Part shown: in pieces, positions 28,638-37,494 of the stretch
How positions within the stretch are numbered: the first letter of the stretch is position 1
How the letters are laid out: every line of letters begins with the position of its first letter
DNA from: Paracrocinitomix mangrovi
GTDB lineage: Bacteria; Bacteroidota; Bacteroidia; Flavobacteriales_D; Crocinitomicaceae
Assembly: GCF_019740355.2 (NCBI RefSeq)
Contig: NZ_CP091819.1
Span: 3,162,001 to 3,226,000, forward strand
DNA: 64,000 nucleotides
Direction of reading: 5' to 3'
The notes under the pieces: model-generated
What the model was told of the DNA's origin: nothing
Database searches by the model: none
Seen by the model: only the letters and a program-made list of their open reading frames with translations
Translations under genes and position numbers: made by a program

Positions 28638-29548
28638 AAATAAAATGGCCTGAAACCTACTTTACCTTGTGAAAATTCTAGTGCAGGAAAAGGAACTTTA
28701 AAATAATTCAATCCTCTAAAAATCAGTTTTAGCCATCTTCTATCTGTAGGAATGGCCTCAAAATTTACATCAAAAGATAAAAAATACTGCTTATACGGCG
28801 TAAAGCTTTGAGAAGTAATACCATCCGTATAAACGAAAGTACCGCCATCACCAATCAGCTGATTATTGATGCTGTATCCAAGTGATAAATTAATCCATTC
28901 AGGAAATTTAGATTCCTTTTTAAACCAATAAATGGGGTTGAAACTCATCCAATAGGTTTGACCATTGTAGTCTTTTAACATTCTGCTTGTGGCATTGCTT
29001 CCCAGAACTTCAGGTCTATATTCAGCTAAACCGGAATGATGCGCAGAGAATTTGAATTGGACATATTGTTTATTAAAAAAATACTCTTGTCCCCAATATG
29101 TGACAGCTCCTAATGTATTATAACCCATATCTCCCCATGAAAACCCCCATTGTTCATTCGTTGCGTCCAACAATTCAAAAGTTGACATATATCCTAAACT
29201 TACTCCTGCTCCTATAATAGATGCCTTTTTATGATTAAGTCCGGACCATTCATATAAATCACCAACGAATCTCCCAACATGATGTGAGATGTACAGATGA
29301 CCCATTTTGTCCATGTGCTGCCATTGTTGATTATCGTTAAAAACATGAAATCCTGTTTTAGGAAAATCTTTGTACCAAACAAAATACAAACCACCAATAG
29401 ATCCTGTCCAAGAAGCAGCTCCAATTGCACTTACAGCAATTAGTCGTTTTTTATTTAGGGAGTCAGATGGTACTAAAAATTGAGCATTCAACTTTGATGC
29501 GTTGAAGCTGAATATGATTAAAAAAAGTATGAACCTAATCCCATTCAT
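28634..29548 (-). CDS. DUF2279 family exported protein
   Basis: A 304-residue exported protein with a signal peptide (residues about 1-22, ending LNAQ). The pattern DKMGHLYISHHVGRFVGDLYEWSGL followed by hydrophobic stretches and FELLDATNEQWGFSWGDMGYNTLGA is characteristic of DUF2279 (YfiM-like), thought to be an outer-membrane or membrane-associated protein. No function is established. It faces dusB tail to tail and is divergent from the gene at 29588, with only 39 nt between the two starts. Confidence 0.75.
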   Translation of the reverse strand: MNGIRFILFLIIFSFNASKLNAQFLVPSDSLNKKRLIAVSAIGAASWTGSIGGLYFVWYKDFPKTGFHVFNDNQQWQHMDKMGHLYISHHVGRFVGDLYEWSGLNHKKASIIGAGVSLGYMSTFELLDATNEQWGFSWGDMGYNTLGAVTYWGQEYFFNKQYVQFKFSAHHSGLAEYRPEVLGSNATSRMLKDYNGQTYWMSFNPIYWFKKESKFPEWINLSLGYSINNQLIGDGGTFVYTDGITSQSFTPYKQYFLSFDVNFEAIPTDRRWLKLIFRGLNYFKVPFPALEFSQGKVGFRPFYF

Positions 29549-29587
29549 CTTGTACGAAAATACAGCTATTTAAGTAAATTAGTTAGA

Positions 29588-30187
29588 TTGATTTTTGATT
29601 TGGTTAGATACATCTCCATATTGATCTTTTTTTGTTGTTCTCAAACCCTTTTGGCTAAAGAGGTCAATTACATTTATTTTAAGAAAAAACAATCAGAAAG
29701 AACATTCAAATTAAAGCTCCCTTTAAAATGTCGTATTTATCCATCAGATGAAGACAAAAGATTTGGTAAGATTGTCGATTACAATGACAGTATAATTCAT
29801 TTTGAGTATAAAGATTATGACACATCACATGTGAGTGAGATTCTAAAAATAGACTCACTTGGTAGAAAAGAAAAGTATGATTTGGTTGATTCTTTGATTG
29901 AACATAGCAAAGTCATACAAAAAATCCCACACGAGAAAATCCTAAAAATTTCAGTTTTGTCAGGAAGCGATAACCTTAGCAGGGAAATTGGAATTTTGGT
30001 TGCATCATTGGGTGTTATGGCAAGTGCAACGGCCTTACTAATTAGCAGATCACAAAAAGTAGGTTCATCATGGGATTTGGCCAACTACCTGGAACTTTCA
30101 GGTATAGGAATTAGTGTAGGAGCAATGGCCATCCTATACAAACGCAATATCAATATGGAAAAATGGGAATTTCACATTCCCAAATGA
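29588..30187 (+). CDS. Uncharacterised exported or membrane protein
   Basis: A 199-residue protein that I do not recognise. The first 25 residues form a hydrophobic signal-like segment (ISILIFFCCSQTLLAKE). The middle is charged and beta-rich (KRFGKIVDYNDSIIHFEYKDYD). Two further hydrophobic stretches at about 135-155 and 170-185 (IGILVASLGVMASATALLI and LSGIGISVGAMAILY) suggest membrane association of the C-terminal part. No ATG is available near the start; TTG at 29588 is the first usable codon, so the exact start is uncertain. The stop lies 3 nt from the convergent pdhB stop. Confidence 0.6.
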   Translation: MIFDLVRYISILIFFCCSQTLLAKEVNYIYFKKKQSERTFKLKLPLKCRIYPSDEDKRFGKIVDYNDSIIHFEYKDYDTSHVSEILKIDSLGRKEKYDLVDSLIEHSKVIQKIPHEKILKISVLSGSDNLSREIGILVASLGVMASATALLISRSQKVGSSWDLANYLELSGIGISVGAMAILYKRNINMEKWEFHIPK

Positions 30188-30190
30188 TAA

Positions 30191-31168
30191 TTACTTATAC
30201 ATTACTGATTTGATAGCAGCAACGATTCTAGGAACGTTTGGTAAAGCTGCATCAATCAAGCTTGGGCTAAATGCAAAAGGAGTATCAGTTTGAGTTACTC
30301 TTTTTACAGGAGCATCAAGATAATCAAATGCATAATTTTGTAAGTGATATGCAATCTCAGAAGAAATTGAAGCCAAAGGCCATGATTCTTCAACAACAAC
30401 ACAACGATTAGTCTTTTTCACTGATTCAACAACAGCTGCATAATCAATTGGTCTGATAGTTCTCAAATCAATAATTTCACAAGAGATTCCTTCTTTTGCT
30501 AATTCATCAGCAGCTTTATGTGCTTCTTTGATGATTTTACCAAAACTTACAATTGTAACATCAGTTCCTTCTCTTTTTACATCTGCCACTCCAATAGGAA
30601 TGATGTATTCGCCTTCAGGAATTTCTCCTTTATCACCATACATTTTTTCAGACTCTAAGAAAACTACCGGATCCTCATCTCTAATAGCAGATTTTAATAA
30701 ACCTTTAGCGTCATAAGGAGTTGAAGGTGTGATAACTTTTAATCCCGGAACATGAGCATAAAAAGCTTCAAAACTTTGTGAGTGTGTTGCAGCTAGCTGA
30801 CCTGCAGTTCCGTTCCCACCTCTAAATACAATTGGACAACCAACTTGTCCTCCAGACATTTGCAACATCTTTGCTGCTGAATTAATAATCTGGTCTGCAG
30901 CTAAAATGGCAAAGTTCCAAGTCATAAACTCAACGATTGGTCTCAAACCATTCATGGCTGCACCAACTCCAATTCCTGCGAAACCTAGCTCGGCAATTGG
31001 TGTGTCAATTACTCGTTTAGGTCCAAACTCATCTAACATTCCTTGAGATACTTTATAAGCTCCGTTATACTCGGCTACTTCTTCACCCATTAAGAATACG
31101 TTCTCATTGGCGCGCATCTCTTCAGACATTGCCTCTCTTAAGGCTTCACGAAATTGTACAGTTTTCAT
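30191..31168 (-). CDS. pdhB: Pyruvate dehydrogenase E1 component, beta subunit
   Basis: The beta subunit of the thiamine-dependent E1 enzyme that decarboxylates pyruvate for the pyruvate dehydrogenase complex. FREALREAMSEEM, GEEVAEYNGAYKVS, the thiamine-site region EFMTWNFA, GGNGTAGQLAATHSQSFEAFYAHVPG and the C-terminal transketolase domain with VVEESWPLASISSEIA are family hallmarks; 325 residues is normal. The alpha subunit and E2 are not adjacent. The ATG at 31168 is chosen over a TTG two codons upstream. A branched-chain 2-oxoacid E1 is less likely from the sequence but not excluded. Confidence 0.92.
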   Translation of the reverse strand: MKTVQFREALREAMSEEMRANENVFLMGEEVAEYNGAYKVSQGMLDEFGPKRVIDTPIAELGFAGIGVGAAMNGLRPIVEFMTWNFAILAADQIINSAAKMLQMSGGQVGCPIVFRGGNGTAGQLAATHSQSFEAFYAHVPGLKVITPSTPYDAKGLLKSAIRDEDPVVFLESEKMYGDKGEIPEGEYIIPIGVADVKREGTDVTIVSFGKIIKEAHKAADELAKEGISCEIIDLRTIRPIDYAAVVESVKKTNRCVVVEESWPLASISSEIAYHLQNYAFDYLDAPVKRVTQTDTPFAFSPSLIDAALPNVPRIVAAIKSVMYK

Positions 31169-31188
31169 TTGCAAAAAAAAGTTTGCGC

Positions 31189-31196
31189 CAAAACTA
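31189..31196 (-). promoter_or_regulatory. -7 box of pdhB
   Basis: The minus strand reads TAGTTTTG, a TAnnTTTG match 20 nt upstream of the ATG at 31168. A -33 TTTG is not obvious. Confidence 0.5.
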
Positions 31197-31352
31197 CGAA
31201 ATATTGCATTTAATGCGCGATTTCATTCATACTTTTTAACGTCAATAAATTTTCCGGTAAATTTTCGCTTCTCCTATCTTTTATTTTTCAGGGATTAGGG
31301 TTATATTCGCACCCCCGTATAAATGTGTATGGGTTAAATTACATTTTTAGAG

Positions 31353-33593
31353 ATGGCTATAATTGGTAAAATTCAAAAGAATTCAGTGCTTCTGCTAGTT
31401 GTTATCGGAGGTGCTATGTTGGCATTTATCTTTTCAGATAATTTCTCTGGAGGAGGAGGATCAGGTGAGATTCTTCCTTTAGGAACTGTTTATGACGAAG
31501 GAATTGACGAAGAAGAGTACGAGCAGTTAAGAACAGTTTATGTTGACAGAGAAATCAGTAGCGCAATGGAGCAAAATGGCGGAAATGCGATATCTGATGA
31601 TCAAAGAAGACAAAAAGAACAACAAGCGGAAGATCAAGCATTCAATGAAGTAATCAGAAGAAACTTGATGAATCGTGAGTTTGATAAATTAGGTATTGTG
31701 TGTACTACTACTGAGTTAACTGACATGTTACATGGTAATCACATTCACCCTTGGGTAGAAGCAATTCCTATGTTTAGAGACAGAACCGGTCAATTTTCAC
31801 GTGACTCTGTAAGAAACTATATGAGATTTTTAGGTCCTGAAAATGAGCCATTGGATAATCCTGATTTTAGAGAAGCATGGTTGCAAAGCGTTAAGCAATG
31901 GCAAGAATTCGAAAGAGAATTAATGGATACCAGAAAAGCAGATAAATATGTGACTTTGATTAAAAATGGTTTATTCGTTAACTCTTTAGAAGCTGAACAT
32001 GACTATTACTCAAAAAGTGAAACAAGATCAATCAGATTTGTAGTTCAAAAATATACTGATATCCCTGATTCAACTGTTAACCTTACAGACGAAGATATTA
32101 AAGCATATTATGATGAGCACAAAGACGAAAAGCAATTTGAAATGCAAGAGTCTAGAGATGTTGATTACGTAACTTTTGAAGTAAAACCAACTGAGGATGA
32201 CGTTCAAGATATTAAAGAGGAAATGACCTCTATGAAAGAGAAATTCGCTAAAACTGATGAGAACCTTAGTTTTATGATGAAAAACTCTTCAATCCAAACT
32301 GGTTGGGATACTATTGAATACAATAGAGGAACAACTGCATTTGGTCTTGCTAATCCACAATTTGGTATCCCTGGAACAATTACAGAAGAGGCTGATGACG
32401 CAGTACAAGAATCAAAAGTAGGTGATGTTATTGGACCATTTAGTGCAGTTGATCAAGGAACTGGAGATGATATCGTATATATTGCTAAAGTAACTAAGAC
32501 CAGAACTGAAAAACAAGCTTGGGTAAGACACATCCTTATCCAAATAGATGCTACTAGATCTGAAGAAGAAGCAAAAGCAATGGCTGACAGTGTTATTGCT
32601 GAAATCAAAACTAACAGCAACTTCGTTGAAATGGTACAAAAAGTATCAGAAGATCCAGGATCAAAAGAAACTGGTGGTGAATACAAATGGTTTGCTGAAG
32701 GAAGAATGGTTCCTGAGTTTAATGATGCCTCATTTAACGGAGCTATTGGTCAATTACAATTAGTTAAAACTACTTATGGTTATCATATTGTTGAAGTTCT
32801 GGGAAGAGCGGAAAGAGTAATTCCTTCTTTGGCAGTTGTAACTAAGAAAGTAGAACCATCTGAAAATACAATCTTAGATAGAGAGCAAATGGTTTTTGAC
32901 TTTATCTACAATGTAAATAATTCAGATAAAGATTCAGCTTTCTTTAACATTTCAAGTGACAGTGGTTTAACTGTTTTACATTCTAGAGTTTGGATTAACC
33001 AAAACTACATTAATGGAATGAACGACAACAAAAAAATGATGGGATTCCTTTTCAATAGAAATAGATTAGAAGGAGATATCTCAGATCCATTGTTTGACGG
33101 AGATAAATATGTTGTTGCTTATTTAACTAACATCATTGAAGAAGGTACACCTGAATTTGAAGATGTAAAAGAGCAAATGAGATTCCCTGCATTGAAAGAC
33201 AAAAAAGCTGCAATGTATATGGATAAAATGGCCGGAAAAGAGAATCTTGAGCAAGTTGTTCAAGTAATGAATAAAGGTCAAATTTTGAATGCTCAGTTAA
33301 CTTTCGGTGCAAATGTTATTGCCGGTGGTGGAGGAAATGAGCCTGAAGTAATTGGTTCTTTATTTAGAAGTGAATTACAAGAAGGATACATGACTGTTCC
33401 ATTAAAAGGAAGAACTGGAGTTTACGTTTGTATTTTAGACAGAATTTCTCCTCCTGCTGAAACTTCTGATTACTCAGAGCAAACTGCTTATTTAACAAGT
33501 AGCAGAAGACAAACTGCAGATAACCTTGTTATCAGAGCTTTAAGAGAAGCTGCTGATGTACAGGATAACAGAAGAAAAAGAGAATATCAATAA
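31353..33593 (+). CDS. ppiD: PpiD-like periplasmic peptidyl-prolyl isomerase/chaperone
   Basis: A 746-residue membrane-anchored chaperone of the SurA/PpiD type. One TM segment (about 13-30, VLLLVVIGGAMLAFIF) anchors it in the inner membrane with the rest in the periplasm. A SurA-N-like helical region spans about 30-250. A parvulin (PPIC-type) domain lies at about 389-485 (WVRHILIQI, VSEDPGSKETGGEYKWFAEG, TTYGYHIVEV). A second, degenerate region follows to the end. It helps newly exported proteins fold. Transcribed alone, away from pdhB, with a terminator behind it. Confidence 0.9.
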   Translation: MAIIGKIQKNSVLLLVVIGGAMLAFIFSDNFSGGGGSGEILPLGTVYDEGIDEEEYEQLRTVYVDREISSAMEQNGGNAISDDQRRQKEQQAEDQAFNEVIRRNLMNREFDKLGIVCTTTELTDMLHGNHIHPWVEAIPMFRDRTGQFSRDSVRNYMRFLGPENEPLDNPDFREAWLQSVKQWQEFERELMDTRKADKYVTLIKNGLFVNSLEAEHDYYSKSETRSIRFVVQKYTDIPDSTVNLTDEDIKAYYDEHKDEKQFEMQESRDVDYVTFEVKPTEDDVQDIKEEMTSMKEKFAKTDENLSFMMKNSSIQTGWDTIEYNRGTTAFGLANPQFGIPGTITEEADDAVQESKVGDVIGPFSAVDQGTGDDIVYIAKVTKTRTEKQAWVRHILIQIDATRSEEEAKAMADSVIAEIKTNSNFVEMVQKVSEDPGSKETGGEYKWFAEGRMVPEFNDASFNGAIGQLQLVKTTYGYHIVEVLGRAERVIPSLAVVTKKVEPSENTILDREQMVFDFIYNVNNSDKDSAFFNISSDSGLTVLHSRVWINQNYINGMNDNKKMMGFLFNRNRLEGDISDPLFDGDKYVVAYLTNIIEEGTPEFEDVKEQMRFPALKDKKAAMYMDKMAGKENLEQVVQVMNKGQILNAQLTFGANVIAGGGGNEPEVIGSLFRSELQEGYMTVPLKGRTGVYVCILDRISPPAETSDYSEQTAYLTSSRRQTADNLVIRALREAADVQDNRRKREYQ

Positions 33594-33615
33594 CAGTTGA
33601 TTTATATCATTTGAG

Positions 33616-33650
33616 AATCCCTTTCCATTGATATGGAAGGGGATTTTTTT
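33616..33650 (+). terminator. Intrinsic terminator after ppiD
   Basis: AATCCCTTTCCAT at 33616-33628 pairs (one G-T pair) with ATGGAAGGGGATT at 33633-33645 around a TGAT loop, followed by a T-run. Confidence 0.9.
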
Positions 33651-33697
33651 TAAGTCAACTTTGGGTCAATTTCAATTTTATTAAATTTAAAATCAGA

Positions 33698-34207
33698 ATG
33701 AAAACAAAAACGCCAAAAGAAACCCTGGCAATCCAAACAAAAGTTGTGTTGCCTCACGAAACAAATTCGTTGGGAAAATTGTTCGGTGGAGCATTGTTAG
33801 CCTGGATGGATGAAATTGCAGCTGTTTCAGCTCATAGACATTCAAAAAGGGTAGTTGTTACTGCATCAATTAATAATGTTTCATTTGGTGAACCCATTGA
33901 TTTAGGTGCAATTGTAACACTGGAAGCAAAGGTGTCGCGTGCTTTTTCATCTTCAATGGAAGTGTTTATTGATGTATTTGTGGAAGATAGATTAACTGGT
34001 GAGATGCGTAAATGCAATGAGGCGATTTATACCTTTGTTGCTGTTGATCAAAACGGCGGACCTATTAGCGTGCCTGAATTGGTTCCTGAAACCGAATTGG
34101 AAAAAGAAAGGTTTGATGCGGCATTGAGAAGACGTCAACTAAGTTTAGTTTTAGCCGGCAAACTAGATCCGCATGATGCTACAGAATTAAAATCAATTTT
34201 TATATAA
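33698..34207 (+). CDS. Acyl-CoA thioesterase, hotdog fold (YciA/BACH type)
   Basis: A 169-residue cytoplasmic hotdog-fold enzyme that hydrolyses acyl-CoA to free acid and CoA. The active-site segment HETNSLGKLFGGALLAWMDEIAAV carries the Asn and Asp expected for the YciA-like group, and VSFGEPIDLGAIVTLEAKV is the usual central strand. The chain-length preference cannot be read from the sequence. It is followed 13 nt later by a lipoprotein gene, probably on the same transcript. Confidence 0.88.
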   Translation: MKTKTPKETLAIQTKVVLPHETNSLGKLFGGALLAWMDEIAAVSAHRHSKRVVVTASINNVSFGEPIDLGAIVTLEAKVSRAFSSSMEVFIDVFVEDRLTGEMRKCNEAIYTFVAVDQNGGPISVPELVPETELEKERFDAALRRRQLSLVLAGKLDPHDATELKSIFI

Positions 34208-34220
34208 ATAAAACCCTGCT

Positions 34221-34925
34221 ATGAAACGAATTTTTATTGCAATTATGGCTGTTTCTCTTTTCTCTTGTGGAGGAGAAGAAACAACAGAAAATGAGCACAA
34301 CGAAACAACTAATGATCAAGAGCAAACTGAAGTTCAGGATGAAAGTCTTGATATGGAAATTGCGGATTTCAAGTACTTTGAAGACTACACAAAAATCCAA
34401 ACAAGACAACAGTTGTATGAAATTTTTGGAGAAGACAATTTGGATGATGATACGGCCTGGTTTGGTGAAGGTACAACCATGTTTATGTGTACAGATTTAA
34501 CGAACCCTGATAATGGATGGTTGATCAGATATGTATTTGATGAATTGCAAATAGACTCCGTTAGCTTTATTGAAACAAGGTTCCACAATTTTGATAGCGA
34601 TTACAATGATTTAGGAACTCAAAAGGTTGAAGCAGAGAATGGATTGTATACAGGAATGCCTTTAGCAGAATTAGTAGAGTGGCAAGGCAACGATTTCGAT
34701 TTCTCTGGATTTGGATGGGATTATGAAGGAGGAATCAGTTATGATCCTGATTCAAAATTAGGACAATCTAAAGTAATGGTTAGTTTAACATTGAATGTTA
34801 CTGAACTGTTAGATGACAAATTCAATTCAATTTATGGAGATACAAAAATTAACTCTTCAGATGAATTGGCTAAAGAAGCTCCAATTGTGGTTGGTTATAT
34901 GAGCTATTTCGTAAAGGAATACTAG
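34221..34925 (+). CDS. Uncharacterised lipoprotein with acidic linker
   Basis: A 234-residue lipoprotein. The signal peptide ends in LFSC (Cys12 region) followed by GGEE and a Glu/Asn/Thr-rich linker to about residue 45. The remainder is a compact domain with LYEIFGEDNLDDDTAWFGEGTTMF and GLYTGMPLAELVEWQGNDF that I do not recognise as a named family. The acidic residues directly after the lipidated cysteine resemble the export signal that brings Bacteroidota lipoproteins to the cell surface. It lies 13 nt after the thioesterase gene. Confidence 0.75.
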   Translation: MKRIFIAIMAVSLFSCGGEETTENEHNETTNDQEQTEVQDESLDMEIADFKYFEDYTKIQTRQQLYEIFGEDNLDDDTAWFGEGTTMFMCTDLTNPDNGWLIRYVFDELQIDSVSFIETRFHNFDSDYNDLGTQKVEAENGLYTGMPLAELVEWQGNDFDFSGFGWDYEGGISYDPDSKLGQSKVMVSLTLNVTELLDDKFNSIYGDTKINSSDELAKEAPIVVGYMSYFVKEY

Positions 34926-34951
34926 AAAAAAATTGAAATACAATGGAAAAG

Positions 34952-34978
34952 CGTCCTTTATTAAAGGGCGTTTTTTTT
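34952..34978 (+). terminator. Terminator after the lipoprotein gene
   Basis: CGTCCTTTA and TAAAGGGCG form a stem with one G-T pair, followed by eight T. It touches the stop codon of the convergent GT9 gene. Confidence 0.85.
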
Positions 34979-35942
34979 ATCCCTGTATATCTTTCACAAT
35001 AGCTTTGGTGTCTTGTAGCATCATACAATTGAAATGTCCTTTAGGGCATCTATCATAGCCTATTTTAGAACAAGGTCTGCATTTTAATTCCACTTCATGA
35101 ATACTAAAATTGGCTTCTTCGTTGGGGATATATGGAAACATGCCAAATGCCGGACTTGTGTTTCCCCATATTGAAACAATTTCTTTTTTAAACGCCGCAG
35201 CTATGTGCATTAAACCGGTGTCATGTGTGATTACTTTTTCTGATCTATCCAAAATAGAAGCGGATTGATGTAGATTTATTTTTCCAACCACATTGACGAC
35301 ATTTTCACAAACAGCTTCAATTTTACCTGCATTTTCAACATCTTCTGGCCCTCCAAGTATAACAACAGTTTTGTCCAAATGCTGAATGATTTCAATGATC
35401 TTTTCATTTGGAAGTCGCTTGGTTCCAAATTTGGCTCCAATAACAAATGAATAATACTTTCTGGGGATGTTGTAGTCAGCCAAACTGACCATCCATTTTT
35501 CAGGAATGAAGTAATCTAAGCCTGCATGATCATTTTTTACTCCCAATGGTTTTACTGCTTCAAAATACCTGTCAACAATGTGTTTAGATGGCATTTTATT
35601 TATTTTTAGTTTCGTCAACATCCACTTGTGCTTATTTAATTTAGGAAAGCTGGCAGATGGTCTTCTCAACTTGCTTTTCAACCTAAAACTTCTCAAGTTG
35701 TGATGTAAATCAACAATAAAATCAAATTTCTCTTCTTTTAAGGCTTTGGTGACTTCAGTAACCTCTTTATCTATGGTCCATAATTTATCAACGTATGGAT
35801 TTACTTCAAACAATGAAGAATAACTTTTCTTAGTGATAAAATGTACTTCTGCATCCAGCTGTTTTTTAATACAGCGAATTACAGGTGTAGTTAAAACTAT
35901 ATCACCTATAGATGAGAACCGTATGATCAAAATTTTCTTCAC
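34977..35942 (-). CDS. Glycosyltransferase family 9 (ADP-heptose:LPS heptosyltransferase-like)
   Basis: A cytoplasmic GT-B enzyme of family 9, which adds heptose or a related sugar to the lipopolysaccharide core. The N-terminus KILIIRFSSIGDIVLTTPVI, the central VILGGPEDV and the C-terminal donor-site motif THDTGLMHIAAA followed by VSIWGNTSP are typical. It also has a C-terminal Cys cluster (CRPC, CPKG, FNCM). The 5' end is open to a TTG at 35951; I prefer the GTG at 35942, which gives the family-like MKKILIIRF. It is the last gene of rsgA-dtd-GT9. Confidence 0.88.
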   Translation of the reverse strand: MKKILIIRFSSIGDIVLTTPVIRCIKKQLDAEVHFITKKSYSSLFEVNPYVDKLWTIDKEVTEVTKALKEEKFDFIVDLHHNLRSFRLKSKLRRPSASFPKLNKHKWMLTKLKINKMPSKHIVDRYFEAVKPLGVKNDHAGLDYFIPEKWMVSLADYNIPRKYYSFVIGAKFGTKRLPNEKIIEIIQHLDKTVVILGGPEDVENAGKIEAVCENVVNVVGKINLHQSASILDRSEKVITHDTGLMHIAAAFKKEIVSIWGNTSPAFGMFPYIPNEEANFSIHEVELKCRPCSKIGYDRCPKGHFNCMMLQDTKAIVKDIQG

Positions 35943-35968
35943 CGATAACAAATGTAAGAAACCCTTGC

Positions 35969-36421
35969 TTACTCTTTGTTTTTTGTGTCTATGATAATTG
36001 TGACAGGACCGTCATTAACTAAGCTCACTTGCATATTAGCACCAAATTCTCCGGTTTGTACTTCTTTACCTAGTATCTCACTCATTTTTGAAATGAATTT
36101 TTCGTACAATGGGATGGCAACTTCTGGCTTGGCAGCTTTAATGTATGAAGGGCGATTGCCTTTTTTTGTTTTGGCGTATAAAGTGAATTGTGAAATCAAT
36201 AAAATGCCTCCATCCACATCAGAGATGGATAAATTCATCAATCCATCATGATCTGAGAATATACGCAAGTTGTAAATTTTGTTTGCCAACCAATCAATGT
36301 CTTCTTGTGTGTCATCTTCAGCTATTCCTAACAGAATAACATATCCGACATCAATTTTTCCCATCACTTTGCTGTTGATGCTTACAGAAGCAGATGACGC
36401 TCTTTGAATAACAGCTTTCAT
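35969..36421 (-). CDS. dtd: D-aminoacyl-tRNA deacylase
   Basis: Dtd removes D-amino acids wrongly attached to tRNA. MKAVIQRASSASVSI at the start, the active-site motif LISQFTLYA with the following KKGNRPSY, and NDGPVTIIID near the end are family signatures; the length of 150 residues is exact. Its ATG overlaps the rsgA stop by one base (TAATG), so translation is coupled. Confidence 0.96.
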   Translation of the reverse strand: MKAVIQRASSASVSINSKVMGKIDVGYVILLGIAEDDTQEDIDWLANKIYNLRIFSDHDGLMNLSISDVDGGILLISQFTLYAKTKKGNRPSYIKAAKPEVAIPLYEKFISKMSEILGKEVQTGEFGANMQVSLVNDGPVTIIIDTKNKE

Positions 36422-37362
36422 TATTTGTAAATATCTTTGCGATAGGTTTCATCCTCATCCGCTTCCATCATTGTGACGTAATTGTAGTAACGCTCTGCAG
36501 ATATTTCACCACTTTCTACACCTTCTTTTACTGCACATTGAGGTTCTTGCAAATGCTGGCAATTATTGAATTTGCAATCATGTATCACGGCTCTCATTTC
36601 AGGAAAGTAATGTGACAATTCACTTTTATCAAAATCAATCAAACCAAAAGCTTTAATTCCGGGTGTGTCAATGATAAATCCACCGGTTTTTAAAGGGTAC
36701 ATCTCTGCAAAAGTGGTGGTGTGTTGCCCGGCAAGATGAGACATACTGATTTTACCGGTTTTAAGATCTAAAGTACTGTCTAAGGTATTGATCAGTGTAG
36801 ATTTTCCTACTCCTGAATGCCCACCAAACATTACTTTTTTACCTTTGATTTCTTCTCTTAAAAATGCAACTGATTGTTCGTTTTGTGCTGAGATAGTGAG
36901 ACAACGATATCCAACATCTTTGTATATCTGCATAAAGTTCTCTAACACAACCAGGTCTTCTTCTTCATACAAATCTACTTTATTAAACAAAATAGTGACA
37001 GGTATGTGATAGGCTTCAGCTGTTACCAAAAATCTGTCAATGAATGCGGTATGAGTTTGTGGTGCCACCAATGTTACCAGTAAATAAACGTGGTCAATAT
37101 TGGCTGCTAAAATGTGTGATCTTTTGCTGAGGTTGATTGATTTTCTGATGATGTAGTTTTTGCGAGGAAGAATTTCTTTAATGACACCATTGTCATTTTC
37201 TTCAATTTCAAACATTACTTCATCTCCAACAGCTACGGGATTGGTAGATTTAATTCCTTCAAGTCTCAGTTTACCTCTAATACGACAGTCTCTTTCTTTA
37301 CCGTCTTCTTCCATTACACGGTACCAACTTCCTGTGGACTTTATGACAATTCCCTTTTTCAA
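36421..37362 (-). CDS. rsgA: Ribosome small subunit-dependent GTPase A
   Basis: RsgA is a circularly permuted GTPase that acts late in 30S ribosome maturation. An OB-fold is at about 1-75, then the motifs appear in permuted order: FNKVDLY (G4), GHSGVGKSTLIN (G1, near residue 180), then DTPGIKAFGL (G3). A C-terminal zinc site is seen in HDCKFNNCQHLQEPQC. The only usable start is a TTG at 37362 giving MKKGIVIKSTGSWY, the normal family N-terminus. A -7-like TATTTTTA lies 7 nt upstream of it. Confidence 0.95.
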   Translation of the reverse strand: MKKGIVIKSTGSWYRVMEEDGKERDCRIRGKLRLEGIKSTNPVAVGDEVMFEIEENDNGVIKEILPRKNYIIRKSINLSKRSHILAANIDHVYLLVTLVAPQTHTAFIDRFLVTAEAYHIPVTILFNKVDLYEEEDLVVLENFMQIYKDVGYRCLTISAQNEQSVAFLREEIKGKKVMFGGHSGVGKSTLINTLDSTLDLKTGKISMSHLAGQHTTTFAEMYPLKTGGFIIDTPGIKAFGLIDFDKSELSHYFPEMRAVIHDCKFNNCQHLQEPQCAVKEGVESGEISAERYYNYVTMMEADEDETYRKDIYK

Positions 37363-37481
37363 TCAGACGTAAAAATAGCATTTAATTAGAAGTGTGTGCT
37401 GTCAAAAACATAGGTAGTTGAGAAATGGTCATATCTATTTTCTATATCCTATATTCTGGTGTCTGACTTCTATTTATATAC

Positions 37482-37489
37482 TATCTTAG
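37482..37489 (+). promoter_or_regulatory. -7 box abutting the GT2 GTG start
   Basis: TATCTTAG (one mismatch to TAnnTTTG) lies 5 nt before the GTG at 37495. The position supports that GTG and not the in-frame GTG at 37459, which would be upstream of the promoter. Confidence 0.45.
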
Positions 37490-37494
37490 CGGCC